Positions 10,800 through 22,358 of a stretch of DNA of 50,383 nucleotides are shown here, in pieces. How positions within the stretch are numbered: the first letter of the stretch is position 1; every line of letters starts with the position of its first letter. This DNA is from Schizophyllum amplum. Taxonomy: Eukaryota; Basidiomycota; Agaricomycetes; Agaricales; Schizophyllaceae. Made by a program: the position numbers and the translations under genes. The notes under the pieces were generated by a model, which saw only the letters and a list, made by a program, of their open reading frames with translations, did no database searches and was not told the origin of the DNA. The stretch spans positions 1 through 50,383 of the forward strand of contig VDMD01000154.1 of assembly GCA_007026445.1 (NCBI GenBank), written 5' to 3'.

Positions 10800-13700
10800 A
10801 TGGGTGACTCCAGTTCTAAGGCCCCGGAGTCCTGTAAGACCACTTGATTGATCCCATTGACCGTGTCCTGATACTTCGCGCTCTGCACAGTCTGGGACCC
10901 TCGAGTTGTTAATGGCAAAGAAAGATTCACCTGCTCTGTCTGCGCAGATGGTGTCCTTCGAGACAAGCGCAGCGGCAGTATGCGCAAACACGAAGAGTCT
11001 CATTCACACAAGACAGCTGTCCGCGCGCTTGAGCGACGCCAAGAGGATGAAGCATCTGGAGAACGCAGTGCGGCCGACGCCGATCTCCATTCGGGACAAT
11101 GGAACCAGCAGGACAGCGGGCCGGGGGCGTTGGAGCACGATGCGCTCGTTGCGCTCCTGCAGTCTATGACCCACGGCCAGACCACCTCACGCTTGCCGTC
11201 GCCCTCTTCAGATAGTGGTCGACGCTCGCGAGGAAGTTCTCCTCTCGGCTTCTCTTGGAATCTTGAGGACCGTGTAAACGGCGCGACACTGGACCTCTCA
11301 CCCGACGAGCAGGCTGCTGCCGCCGTCGCACAGAATCTTCTAGATTATATGCAACGAGAAGATGAAGAGGATGAGGCGGCCGTGGGCTCTGACGATGAAG
11401 AAGTTGAACGCTCCGATACGAGCGGTGAAGAGTCTGCGGACGAAGATCTTGCTGGTCAGTCTTGTTTGCCCTGGTGGCATTTGCGTCAAGACGCTCACAA
11501 GCTATTGAATCTGGATGCATTAGATCATGCTTCTGGTCTTTCTGATCGAGAAGAGGACACAGGAGATTTTGACGCCGGAGGAGGTCGTAAGCGCATGCGC
11601 GTCAAGGATCCGGAACAGCTCTCTCGTGACTGGTTTCCTTGGGAGGATCGTATTGTGAGCCTGCAGTTCTCACCGTTCTCTGTACTTACGACTCACTTTG
11701 ACGATATCATAGACATGTACGCTTGATGTTCTCATGCATCTACCACGCTCGGTGTTCTCGCAAAACCAGCTTGACTTGTTTCTCTGGCTGCTCAGAGTGA
11801 ACAAGGTCAACGATGTCCCCTCCGTCGCGTCAATGCTCAAGCTCAACGCTGCGCTGCAAAGGATATGTGGCATCGAGACCATTGGATACGATGGCGCCCT
11901 AGGGCACAAGTATTTCGTCAATAATCTGGCTCAGATCATTGCTCAGGTGCGTTCTGTGCTTCATATATCCGTTATGCCAGCTAAAAGCATCATGCAGGAA
12001 ATGGCAAACCCAAAAGTCCGCCCTCATCTGTCCTTCTACCCCGAAGATAGTGGTGCCAAGCTCTCGGAAGCACGTCAGGCGGACCGTTGGCTACGCGAGC
12101 TACCGAGTGAGCTCACGACACCGGCTGCACGCATAGGTGGACGCGATTATTTCATCCTCGAGCCTGCAATGCTGGAAAGTGGTGATTGCTGTATGCCCAT
12201 CCGGTGGTTTACGCGCCTAGACCCGTCGTCCAAAAAGCAGGTCATGTATGCCAGGTGCTTGCGCATGTCTGTGGTGAACAGCGATAACGCTACCGCTAGC
12301 TGGCGCATCATTGATGATGGCGGTGTAGTGCACTCTGAGCGCGAGTTTCTGAAGAACTTTACGGGACTCCAGGCAGACGCTACACGCCTCTATGGGCTAC
12401 CTCATCCGTCTCTGATATCAGGTAAGTACACGCTCCCGTCCCATCTTGTTTTGCTCAAAACCTCCCAGGTCTCTACAACCCCACAACAAAAGAGACGCGC
12501 GCATGGACCAAGACCGATCCGGCTGTCGGGAATGAATGGAGAGCTAAATCAAAAGGCTATCGCACATACGCGTTCCCGCTATGGATGTATTGCGACGATA
12601 CCTCCGGAAACGTCTCAAAGAAGTGGAATAAACATAACAGCTTCCTCTTCACACCAGCCGGCCTGCCTCGCGCGGAGGTTCACAAGGAGTACAATGTCCA
12701 TTTTCTCGCAACTTCGAACATTGCGCCACCGCTAGAGATGCTGGATGGTATTGTTGATCAACTTGAGTGAGTATAGAACTTCTGTGCAGTGTTGTTCCCT
12801 CCAAGCTGACCGTTTCTCACTAGAGACGCGCAGAAGAATGGCATCTGGGCGTGGGACTCAGTTACGCACGAGCCCGTCTTGCTCATTCCGTCGGTTCTTG
12901 CTCTTCTTGGGGATAATCCCATGCAAAGCGAGTTCGCTTGCCATATCGGTCTGCGCGGCAAGTTGTTCTGTCGTGCTTGTTGGGTGAAGGGCTTTGATGG
13001 TGCGGAGGATGATGATGCTACCGGCCCTACAGTCTCTCGCAACGACGAGCCAGATGATTCGGATGGGTCCACACATATGTCTGATCGCTCGTCGGCTGCG
13101 CCATCTCCTACACCAAGCGCAGATCTGATGGATGAGACTCAGGACGAGTCATCTGTCCCGTCCGTTGCATCCACTCCTCTGGCCGCTGCTCCACAGGTTC
13201 AGAAAACAAAAACACCCAAGCAGAAGAAGTCGCGCAAAAAGAAAATTCAAGAGACGGCGGCGGAGCTTCTCAATCGCCTGCGCGCCTTTATCAAGGTATG
13301 ATCTTTTCTGTTCTAGTCTGTCCTATTCGCTCAAATATCTGCTCAGCCCGGAAAGCCTCGCGAGAAAGCGGAGACGGTTGCAGAATTGCGGTCTACATTC
13401 ACGACAGCTGCCACTGTGGTCGGAAAGAAGACGGCCCTTGAGGATCGCCGTACAGCAACTGGGATCAAGGACACGTACCAGCTTCACTTCATGGAGTCGC
13501 TTTTTGCATCCTATGAACACAAGAGGGGCAAACCGGCCAAACTGGCAGCACTGCAGAAGAAGGCGATGGAGCTGCCGGAGAACACAATGAGCCCAGTTTG
13601 GCGCATTAACGGTGTGTTTCTGTGCCTCCTCTATGAATCTCCTGGCATGATAGGCTTACATCATCTCCCTCAGGCCTTGATCCTCACACAGATACGCCGG

Positions 13701-15480
13701 TGGAAGTCCTGCACGTCATTTTGCTCGGCTTTGTTAAGTACTTCTGGCGCGACCTAATCCAGAACAAGCTCAAGCGCAAGGACGACTTGAAGGCACTTCT
13801 CAAGACGCGCCTGTCATCTGTGGATGTCTCTGGCCTAGGAATATCCCCTCTGAACGGCGAGACGCTCGTACAATATGCTGGATCGCTCACTGGGCGTGAT
13901 TTTCGGGCTATTGCGCAGGTGGCACCCTTCGTTCTATACGACATGGTCTCGAGTGACTGTTACGAAGCTTGGCTGGCCCTTTCCAAGTTGATTCCTCTCG
14001 TCTGGCAACCAGAAATCGAGAATATTCATTCATATTTGGTGCGTTTTTTGTGGAACCCTCAGAACAAACAAGTAATCCAAACAAATGTTAGCCCCTCCTC
14101 CATCTAGAGATCCAACAATTCCTACTCTGCACAGCTCGTTGGACATCTCAGTGGTTCAACAAACCGAAGTTTCACATCATCGTCCACTTGCCCGATCATA
14201 TACGCCGCTTCGGACCAGCTATCCTCTTCGCCACTGAAGCCTTCGAATCATTTAATGCGGTGATCCGCGCAAAGAGCGTCCACTCGAACCGCCACGCACC
14301 ATCCCGTGATATTGCCTTGGCCTTCGCTCAAGGCAATCGCATCCGTCACCTCATTGCCGGTGGATACTTCAACACGCGTGATCAGACATCTATACCAGCT
14401 ACCTCCCCGGAACATGCAACCGCCACCCAGAAGCGATTCCAGCACTCCAAGACATCATCTCGCGCTACTCCTCCTATGCTGCTTCCTGTCGCGAACGAGT
14501 GGCATCAATTTGGGCCCGGACCCGCCAGTCTTGTTGCTCAGCCAAGCACGATAACACGGTACCTTGGCCTCGAGTACGATGCCTCTTCTCGCCGAGGTTA
14601 GTTCCCAGTTCTTTCAACATTGGCAAACAGATCTGACGGAGATTTTGTCCAGGTTCGTGCAGAACGGATAAGCAGGGCCGACGCTCCTTCGAGGAAACAC
14701 TGACCGGAAAACGGATGCCTGGCATTGTTCACAAGGCGTCCGATTTGTACAAGACATGCAGTGAATATGTCCTCGAGAATGGCGACAACTGCAGCGTTGA
14801 TCAGTTTGTCATTGTGCGCGCCTCGTCGGGACTGACCACCTTCCTGGCGGCTGTTAGAGAAATCATACAGCTTGTCGGCTCTGTGGAAGACTATTCGCAG
14901 GCACCATCTGGAATCCTCTTGGAACTCATGGAGCTCAACACAAGCACAGCAACCTACGGCATGCCTACCGTGGCGCCTTGCGAGCAACCTCACTTTGTGT
15001 TTGTCCCCCCGCAGGTCAGTGTTTCGATTGAGTGCGTATCTTTGCTCACAATAATTGCAGGCCCTTCTCTGCACCGTCAATACTCAGCACCGCTGCGCCA
15101 CGCACAAATGCCAGCCTACCGGAACTCACATCATCTACGAAGAAGGTGACAAAAGTAGGCCCAAAAGGGCCGCTCGAATTCATCACACGAGTAGCCCACA
15201 GGATGTCGTCTTGAACACGGCGCAGATGAGGGACGCAATTCATCTACAGCCGTATCGCATCAACAGCAACATTGGTCCGGAGGAAGACGTACTCACTGCA
15301 AGCAGTCTCGCTGAGGTCGGCAAAAGGAAAGCTGCAGCGTTAGTAGAAGCCACATCATCATCATCATCATCCACGACCCCACCAGTTGGACGTGGACCAG
15401 GTACCAAAAAGAGAGGACGAACAGCATCGAGCCAGCCATCTGGTCAGCCTCGCAGACTTGCGGAGATCCGGCAGGGGTGA
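10800..15480 (+). CDS. Transposase-like large protein of a widespread Agaricomycete family, intact
   Basis: Eleven exons give an uninterrupted protein of about 1,374 aa: 10800-10833, 10891-11654, 11713-11946, 11998-12421, 12469-12766, 12824-13295, 13347-13611, 13674-14038, 14110-14596, 14653-15014 and 15061-15480. The N-terminus has a zinc-finger-like CSVCADGVLRD...MRKHEESHSHK (C2H2-like), then acidic low-complexity sequence. Core motifs are WMYCDDTSGNVSKKWNKH, GDNPMQSEFACHIG followed by FCRACW, DTPVEVLHVILLGFVKYFW, KPKFHIIVHLPDHIRRFGP and ATEAFESFN. The C-terminus ends in a basic tail after a CTVNTQHRCATHKC cluster. I recognise the family as one present in many copies in basidiomycete genomes; its layout recalls CACTA/CMC-type transposases (inference), but no terminal repeats or target duplications are visible. 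Exon 9 needs the second AG of a TAGAG acceptor, or an upstream donor at 14043. It could be domesticated. Confidence 0.8.
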
Positions 15481-16511
15481 GGGGGAGGTTGACATGGTAT
15501 ATTGCTGCAGCTCGGCGGTAGTCGTAAATATATGTAAATGACCTCCCATGCTATGCCTCCTTTTGCGCTGCGCGCGAGGGCCACGCAAGCACCACCACAC
15601 CACTCGAGCTGCGTTTTCCTAGTACAAGTTTCCGCTAGATGGCCCGCCTCGCTTTGCCGTTGAGTCGGCCGCAGTGGTGCGGTGCGATGGCGCAGGAAGA
15701 GATGACGAGTGTTGGAAGAGTGTTGGCCGTGCGGTGGTCCGGTGGAAGGAAGGAAGAGGGAAGGGGATGCATGATGATCTTCCTGCATGGGGCGCATTTT
15801 GATTCTGTCTAGCATTACTGAGCGTATGTGCAGAAACCGATAATGCAACAACGTACCTGCTGGCGGCCATTGCAACACACATAGAGCCCGTCAACGTGTG
15901 CGCCCGAAGCCCGCACTGTACTTGAGCATCGTGGACACCGCGTGTAGCTCAGCACAGCTCCTGGGTGCGCCCCGGGGTGCTCATTGCGCAGCTGCGTCAG
16001 GTCTTCGCGCTGCCGCGCTGATGCATACACTCAAAACGCGCTGAGCTCGCACCGCAAGAACACTGTCCTTGTTCGGTGGAGAGAGATTGACGTGGGTCCG
16101 CTTTTGAGCGAAGCGGGTGTGGGAAGGGTGCACAAAGATCAGGAAGAAGTTGAGTCCAGGATGTGGACATGCAGTCGGACGCTCAAACTCTGGGAACATC
16201 ACGTAAGCGATTCCTGGAGTTGAGCGGTACAGGTCATGTGATCATGATCACTCGCGCGGATTTCGCAGCCATGGAATGGCAAGTGAGTGTCCAAAATTTA
16301 AGAGTATCTCAGGCTCAACGCTAAGACTATTCAGGGCGAGTCGCAAGTTGCCAAACCGTTTCTAACACATTCAGCGGTTCAATTCTCGGTGGTGACAAAG
16401 GTCACACTCGTGACCAGTGGCGTGCAAAGGCTTTCAATGTATGGCAGGCCCGATGTGATGATAGGAAGAGGTACTTGGTACTATATTATATAGCAGAGTA
16501 CACTTTAACCA
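15481..16511. other. Gene-poor stretch with a possible zinc-ribbon fragment
   Basis: About 1 kb without a convincing gene. On minus, 16030-15849 encodes a short peptide with CPRCSSTVRAS and YVCCNG, resembling a zinc ribbon, ending at a possible splice site whose next exon would begin with TAA. No upstream exon could be fixed. Otherwise the stretch carries 3' sequences of both neighbours. Confidence 0.35.
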
Positions 16512-17310
16512 TTACTGGGAACTTTTACGAAGGTCACGGTGGCAGAGGCGAACAAGAATGTTGAGCAGTCTCCGATTTCTCTTGATCTGCTGGTCAAGGC
16601 GATCCTGCAACTGCCTGGCCTCTCCCCATGCCTCGGAAAGTTCTCTTGCAAGGTTCTCCTTCTCCTCAATGAGATCGTGGTGGAACTTGCTGGTCAGGGC
16701 CTCTTGTTGCTGGAGGAACTGCTCGACGGACAGCCTTGGAACCGCCAGGTCGGCCATGCGCTGCGCGAGCCAAGTCGGAGGGAGGGAGGATGTCGAACCT
16801 GAGGCGATAGACTCAGTACATCATAATACGAGGGGCTGAGTGTACACGCACATGCCAACTGATCCTCCTCTTCAAGCTCAACCAAATCATGCTCGATCGC
16901 AACCCCCTCAACATCGTCCTCGTCATCACCAGTGGTGGGGGTGGCGGCGTCGGCTTCGGCGGTGGTGATGTGGTTGATATTGGGGCTGGGACCATCCAAC
17001 ACGCTGGAAGGCAGGAGATGGGCCATTTCCTGAGTGCCGTAAGTCTCAAGGTGCAGCATGACTGCGATGTTAGAGTGTCAGAAATGACGTGGATGCATGG
17101 CAAGACTGCAACACACCTTTCTGGCTGGGATGATCATCGGGAAGCCATTGATAAACACGCTCGCGGAGAGAGCGCACCGGTGAAGGAGTCGGTGAAGGAG
17201 TCTCGCGCCTGTCTGACAGTGAGCCCGTAATCCATAACCCTGACGCGACCATGCTTCACTCACCAGCCGTCCATACCATTGGAACTCATAGTAGCCTGTG
17301 AGAGGGACAT
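16512..17310 (-). CDS. Hypothetical coiled-coil protein, 211 aa
   Basis: Not recognised. Minus-strand exons 17310-17264, 17208-17117, 17061-16852 and 16798-16512 join in frame to 211 residues. After a short Ser/Thr/Pro-rich N-terminus (RETPSPTPSPVRSLRERV) comes an acidic middle (GDDEDDVEGVAIEHDLVELE) and then a C-terminal coiled coil, EQFLQQQEALTSKFHHDLIE continuing through ENLARELSEAWGEARQLQDR to RNRRLLNILVRL. There is no signal peptide or membrane segment, so a soluble or nuclear adaptor is plausible. The start ATG at 17310 lies 48 bp downstream of a TATATAAG element. The gene diverges from the 516-residue gene at 17582 within a 271-bp shared promoter. The tandem 12-bp repeat GGTGAAGGAGTC near 17179-17202 (plus-strand reading) encodes the TPSPTPSP part. 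Confidence 0.7.
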
Positions 17311-17357
17311 GCCTCAACTCGAGTGGTGAGATGAGTCGAAGACGCGTGGACAGCCTG

Positions 17358-17365
17358 CTTATATA
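17358..17365 (-). promoter_or_regulatory. TATA box of the coiled-coil gene
   Basis: TATATAAG on the minus strand, 48 bp before the start codon at 17310. Paired with a second TATA box on the opposite strand, 107 bp away. Confidence 0.6.
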
Positions 17366-17471
17366 CGCCATGAACGCGTATCACGGGACATGGAACGACG
17401 ACGCGTTTTGTTGATAGAAAGTCTGTTGAGAGCAGTCAACAAAGTTGGCAGTCACAACACGTGCAGGCGGG

Positions 17472-17479
17472 TATAAAAG
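17472..17479 (+). promoter_or_regulatory. TATA box of the 516-aa hypothetical gene
   Basis: TATAAAAG on plus, 103 bp before the ATG at 17582. A pyrimidine-rich 5' leader (CTCGTCCTCTCCAACC and similar) follows, as expected for a fungal transcription start. Confidence 0.6.
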
Positions 17480-17581
17480 CAAGAGGTCCGCGGCAAGCTT
17501 GCGGCACAGATCGCGTCGATCGCCTCCTGTCTCGTCCTCTCCAACCCTCGCCTTCCTTGCTCACCGTCACAATCGCCCAGG

Positions 17582-19499
17582 ATGAACAACGAGCAGTTCT
17601 TCTATGGCAATGCACCCATTACGCCCGGCAGCCCCGCCCCGCGCCCATTTCCGTTCCCCTCCTCGCGAATGCTCGGCCCCTCCTCATGGACCTCAACATC
17701 CTCGCCCTCGCCCTCTCCGTATACGAACAGCTCATCCTTGCACTTCTCTATGGCACGACCACCACAACCACCACCGCCACCGCCACCACTACACGAGGAA
17801 GAGAACTCACCAGATCCCCAACCACACGAGGAAACACCAGTCCCGCCTATGCAGATCGAGCCATGCATGTTGGGCAGCATGGCGTCGGCACCAACCACAC
17901 CTCCGCCTTCCATTGGAGTAGTCGTCCCCGCCATTTTCATTGACAATATCGGCAAGCGCCTGAGGCTTGAGAAGGAACAAGTCGACAATCTGCACCTGAT
18001 GGCAAAGGTTAGCCATTCGTCTCGGTCTTGCTAGACCAATGTTGATTCCAATCACGCAGTTAGGCGCCTCTGGCGACGTACCTCTCAGCAGAGCAGACCT
18101 ATCTACGCGGATCTTGGGGATGGCAGCAACATATCAAGAGGCAGCATATGGTCGACGCCGTGAGCGCGAAGTCTGGCAGGCAAAAGAGGGTGCCCTCACG
18201 GCCGGAGATGTACTAGGGGTCATGAGCGACCTGAAGGTTCGATTGCGGGACAACTTCACCTTTGGAAAGGGTCAAAGGGTGAGCACACAGTCAATTGTGA
18301 TCGGACCAGGCGTTAACATGACACAGGCGAACATTCGGGCTGTATGCGCAGATGAGATGTATAAGCCATCACGCACCAGCTTCAAAGATTCTCATGTTGA
18401 TGCCATAGTGCGCTCATCACCCATATTTCCTTGCCGTTACTCATGTACATCATCAGCAACGCTTACACAAGGAGAAGGAGAAGCACGAACTCACCAATGT
18501 CATCGGCCACGCTGATCGTGAGAAGGCCCTTGCAGCCCTGGTCAGACGCACCTCGTCAAGTGTGCGCAACAACTATCGTGAGGACGTGAGTCTTCCATCT
18601 GCACGCATGATATCGGCAACTCACTCGTCTCCTGCAGCTCGTCAAATACAGTCACGCGCCTGAGGCGCTGACGCTGACTGCTCTGTCGGCGCGCCTGTCT
18701 CAGCGGTTCATGATGGGAGGCCTCGGACGCGACGTGCCAGCGATGATAACAATTCGCAATGCTTTACTCGTCAGTCTGTGTTTCAACAACGTACATCATG
18801 CATCCCAGCTCACCGAAAGACCGTAGCGCCGCTTCGTACTTGAGAACCCAGAGGCCGCTTGCGTACCAGAGCTTGAATCTGATGAGTCTGTCGAAGATAC
18901 AGAGAAAGATGATGGTGAGCTTCGTCATATACACGTAAAGGGCCATTGAACTTACCTCGAACATCAACAGACCGACCCGCAAAGCGCATGGCAGATGGCA
19001 CAAGGAAAGCTCAGAGCAGCAGAAAGCGCGGCGGTCGCATTCCCAACGGTCAAGATTTCTGGAGTCTCGTTGACGCATGGTTTGCAAGAGAGACAAAGTC
19101 GCGCGGACGTGATCTGACGAGCGTGAAGTGGAAGGAGTGAGCTCGTTGCTATCCGTGAATTGTGCAAGTTGCTCACCAAAGCTACTCAGCTACGTGGCGG
19201 AGACTATCGCTATGGATAACAAGCGGTTTGATCCTCCTCCGGCTGACGAAGCGCATGAGCCCGGCTATGTCACAGCGATGCAGCACCCTCACTTCGACGT
19301 AGCGGGTACGGGCATGGGGACAGCAAACCGAGGTTGGTCAGAAGGGGCCCCCGTCTGGCAAGAGTATGGATCTTCAGGAACTCAGTTTGGGGGACAAGTG
19401 AGTGGTGCAAGTGCAAGAGCGCGAACGGAACAGTCTGAACTCGGCGAAGGAGCAAAGCAAGGAGATTCTGATGCCGTGCTCATGAGTCTGCTTGAGTGA
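17582..19499 (+). CDS. Hypothetical protein of a lineage-expanded Agaricomycete family, 516 aa
   Basis: No function known to me. Eight exons keep frame throughout: 17582-18007, 18060-18278, 18327-18407, 18457-18585, 18638-18769, 18827-18914, 18971-19136 and 19190-19499. The first exon is a Pro/Ser-rich disordered region with a nine-proline run. From about residue 125 it becomes helical: IDNIGKRLRLEKEQVDNLHL, then SSSVRNNYREDLVKYSHAPE, LSARLSQRFMMGGLGRDVP, and RRFVLENPEAACVPELES. The SSVRN plus ALLRRFVLENP pattern resembles a family I have seen in many copies in Polyporales. A basic KRGGRIPNGQDFWSLVDAWF block and a polar Gly/Ser C-terminus follow. No catalytic motif, signal peptide or membrane helix. 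Divergent from the coiled-coil gene, so the two may be co-expressed (inference). Confidence 0.72.
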
Positions 19500-20112
19500 G
19501 AGATATATTGACTTCTGTAGTAGTTGTGAATAGCATGAACACCTGGTCAAAGAGCCAGAGCTTGAATTTGTGAAGCCTTACTCGAGACCTCGTTTGATTC
19601 CGCGCCAGAGGAGAACGGCCCGCCGCGAAGGGCCAATCGATCGTGTTTGGCTGTGTTGATTTGACGTTGTTCTTCCCTCTTGCCCCCATCTGCCCAAATC
19701 GCGAGTTCATCAGTGTCATCGCCGTGCCGCGCCGCAAATGCCTACACCCCATAGCAAGAGAAGGCATGCTGACTGGCTCGCTGCGGCGGAGCACAAATCA
19801 GTGCTCAAACTCGGGGTTTGGAGGATGACCCGGGCGCCCACCATTGCAGTTGCGTTCTCATTTGCTGTGAGCATGCGGGCTAACTAAATCGTCTGCATAG
19901 GACGAGTCCGACGGGTCAGTGGTGTACGGATAACCACACTCAGACCAACAACTTCCCGATGGTCGAGGGTAGCAGGTGCATCTGCGCCAACTGTCGGACT
20001 GGATGCATGATTCTGATCGGCATTGCAGGCAACTTTATACATTCCCCGCTGCTGCTTGACGCAACAAGGAAGCCTGCTATCCTGCAAAGCCGCCAACCAA
20101 CCGGCAACCATT
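19500..20112. other. Intergenic
   Basis: 613 bp downstream of the 516-aa gene. No coding, RNA or repeat feature recognised. It should contain the promoter of the uncertain gene at 20113. Confidence 0.35.
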
Positions 20113-21583
20113 ATGGGTACGTCGAAGACGAAGCACATCCACACCCGCACCTCCCTGACGACCAGCCGTCCATCCAGGCCAATGACAGAGCACCTTTGTT
20201 CTCACCCCGCCACGCCCGCGTCGGCAATATCTCATTCAACCATGGCCACCCGATCAGCGCCACCGTCAGCACGGGACCGGCCGCAGGGGTCGACGCTCAG
20301 CGGAATCACCTCGGATAGAGCATCCGGCAGACCTGTGCAGGTGCGCACGTCTGGCGAAGATCCACTCAGTTCAGCATGCATTGCTCAATCCAGGACCTCG
20401 TCACGAGGCTCGACTCGAACGTCAAGATCGCAACCCGAACGTCAAGGTCGCGCGAGAGGTAGAGGATGTGAGGTACATAGCATGCTAGTAGCGGAATTAC
20501 TGTTGACGTGTTTGCAGTTCCTACTCGACCTCACGGGCCAATTCATTGACTCAGTGAGCAGCTTTTCATGTCAGCTCACACCATGGTAACTAACAATTAC
20601 ATTGATTGTCAGTGTCTCCCCATATCTTGGAATGCAGGTCAGTCACTCCGTCAATATGCTCGGTGTCCCCTTCTTCTTTCCCGTTAGCTAAGCTTTCAAC
20701 TGGAGTACTGCTCTGAATAAGAACAGACCACTGGTCGTGTGACAGCGCCAAACAACATGGTGCCCCAGTACGTGTTTACATGCTAATGGCCCGACCGGCT
20801 CGAGTTCATGTTCGTGTTTGCGGACCGTGCAGGTGGGCGTCGCGCCGGTGATGGCGTACGCAAGTGCTGTGCTTGGGGGTGAATTGTGGTGAGAATTTTG
20901 ATGTTCTGTTTTTCGGCACTGACATGGACACCTCACTCAGAATACAGACGTGGAGACTGTAGAAGAGCACGTCAAGACTCGACACTTCCAGGACAGAGGC
21001 GCGCCGCATGCCGCGCGCACACGACAATGGTGCCGCCGCCACTTGACTCTGGTAATCATTTACCGTTTCGCTGTGTTGGCATTGCATTAACGTTCTGATC
21101 AGGATCTGAATGGGGCTAGCGCGACGCGCGCCGTAATCGCGGTGCGTGCGAGGGTGCAGGGACCGACGACAACCGCGCGGCCGACGAGTGTGCACACAAC
21201 GACGGTTCGTAGCGCCTCCGCAACCTGCAGGGCCGTCGCTTTGTGCTTTGGTGAGTTATTCGTTCCCCTCGTCCTACGGGCTTTCTTCTGATGTCTCGAT
21301 TATAGATGTCCGGTGGGCGCGACGCGCACGGTCTGAGTGGCGGGGCACACGAGCTGGGCGCCGAGTCGCCTTTTATCAGCGGCGAGAAGCATGGCCTGGG
21401 GCAAGTTCAGCAGTCGGGACGGTGGGAAGCAACGCAGCGCCGGTCAGGGACTTGAATGGTGAGGTGGAGGATACGACGAAGGTGGGCGAGTGCACAGCAG
21501 AAGAGGTGGAGGAGGAATGGAAGCACGAGGGTTGGTTGGAGGAGCGGGTCAGCTCGTTGCGTCGATGGTGTGAGTTGTATTAG
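20113..21583 (+). CDS. Possible hypothetical gene, one exon junction unresolved
   Basis: Likely exons 20113-20472, 20518-20553, 20613-20637, 20727-20767, 20833-20888, 20941-21051, 21103-21250 and 21306-21583, with usual GT-AG sites and intron lengths. Phases agree at every junction except 20888/20941, where joining creates TGA. This is either a wrong site, a broken gene or two genes. The first exon is Ser/Thr/Arg-rich (RTSSRGSTRTSRSQPERQ); later parts include FLLDLTGQFIDS, VGVAPVMAYASAVLGGELW, a basic segment with RTRQWCRRHLTL, and an acidic C-terminus (ECTAEEVEEEWKHEGWLEER) ending RRWCELY. None of it is a family I recognise. The length of open frames in phase across seven of eight exons is the main support. 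Confidence 0.38.
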
Positions 21584-22358
21584 GTAGTATCAATACATGA
21601 TTTGCCTACAACTGGCCACAGCTGGGTGCTATACGTGACCCAGGGAGGGCTGGAGGAGGCCAGGATTACTCCCGGCACAGCGCCGGCCCCGGACCGCGAG
21701 TCATGTGACTTTGAACCCAGGGACAACCGTTGACGTCCGTGGGATGACCCCAGCGCAGGTTGACCTACGCACGCTCGCATACTTTTTCATTCCGTGTCAA
21801 CCGACAAAAGTCCGCCGTGCATCATTCAGTCGGTCAGCCAGGGATTAAATATTTGCGGTCCCTGTGTACGTTACGATGGGTGCTTTGTTATGACCCATAA
21901 CAGACGTACACATTCAGGATGAACCGATGACTCTCGGACCTTGCAACTTCAACGATATCGCACTCAAGCGGAGATTGACCTGAAAGGGCTGGATGTGTAC
22001 ACGTCGCATGCATAAGTCACGTAGCTTCTATAGTCTGAGAGTCGATGTAAGGATCCATAGCAAGAAATGAGTAACCGACAGCAGTTGCTACAAACAGACA
22101 CACGCATCGTCTAAGGTGAGCTGGGATCCCGCATCCCCACCAGCCTCCTCCCATCGAGTTAACGGCAGTCTCAAGCGTGCTCACAATTAATCTGTGGTTA
22201 TCGTGTAGAGTGGGTACGTAGAACTGTCCGACAGAGATATACCAGCTCTCCCAGCACACACCGCCTCCCGGGTCTGTAGTAGCTGTACCGGGTCCGTGCA
22301 TCATCGGTGTCGTCGCCATGAGCCCGAGATCGTAAGTAGCAAATCCGTGGCTAACCCA
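21584..22358. other. Convergent intergenic region
   Basis: 775 bp between the end of the uncertain plus-strand gene and the stop of the chitin deacetylase on minus. Nothing recognised beyond 3' sequences. Confidence 0.4.

Noticed and set aside
10571..15900. Terminal inverted repeats bounding the transposase-like gene
   Set aside because: No matching inverted ends or flanking target-site duplications were found by eye; the local inverted repeat at 10701-10735 has no partner downstream of 15480.
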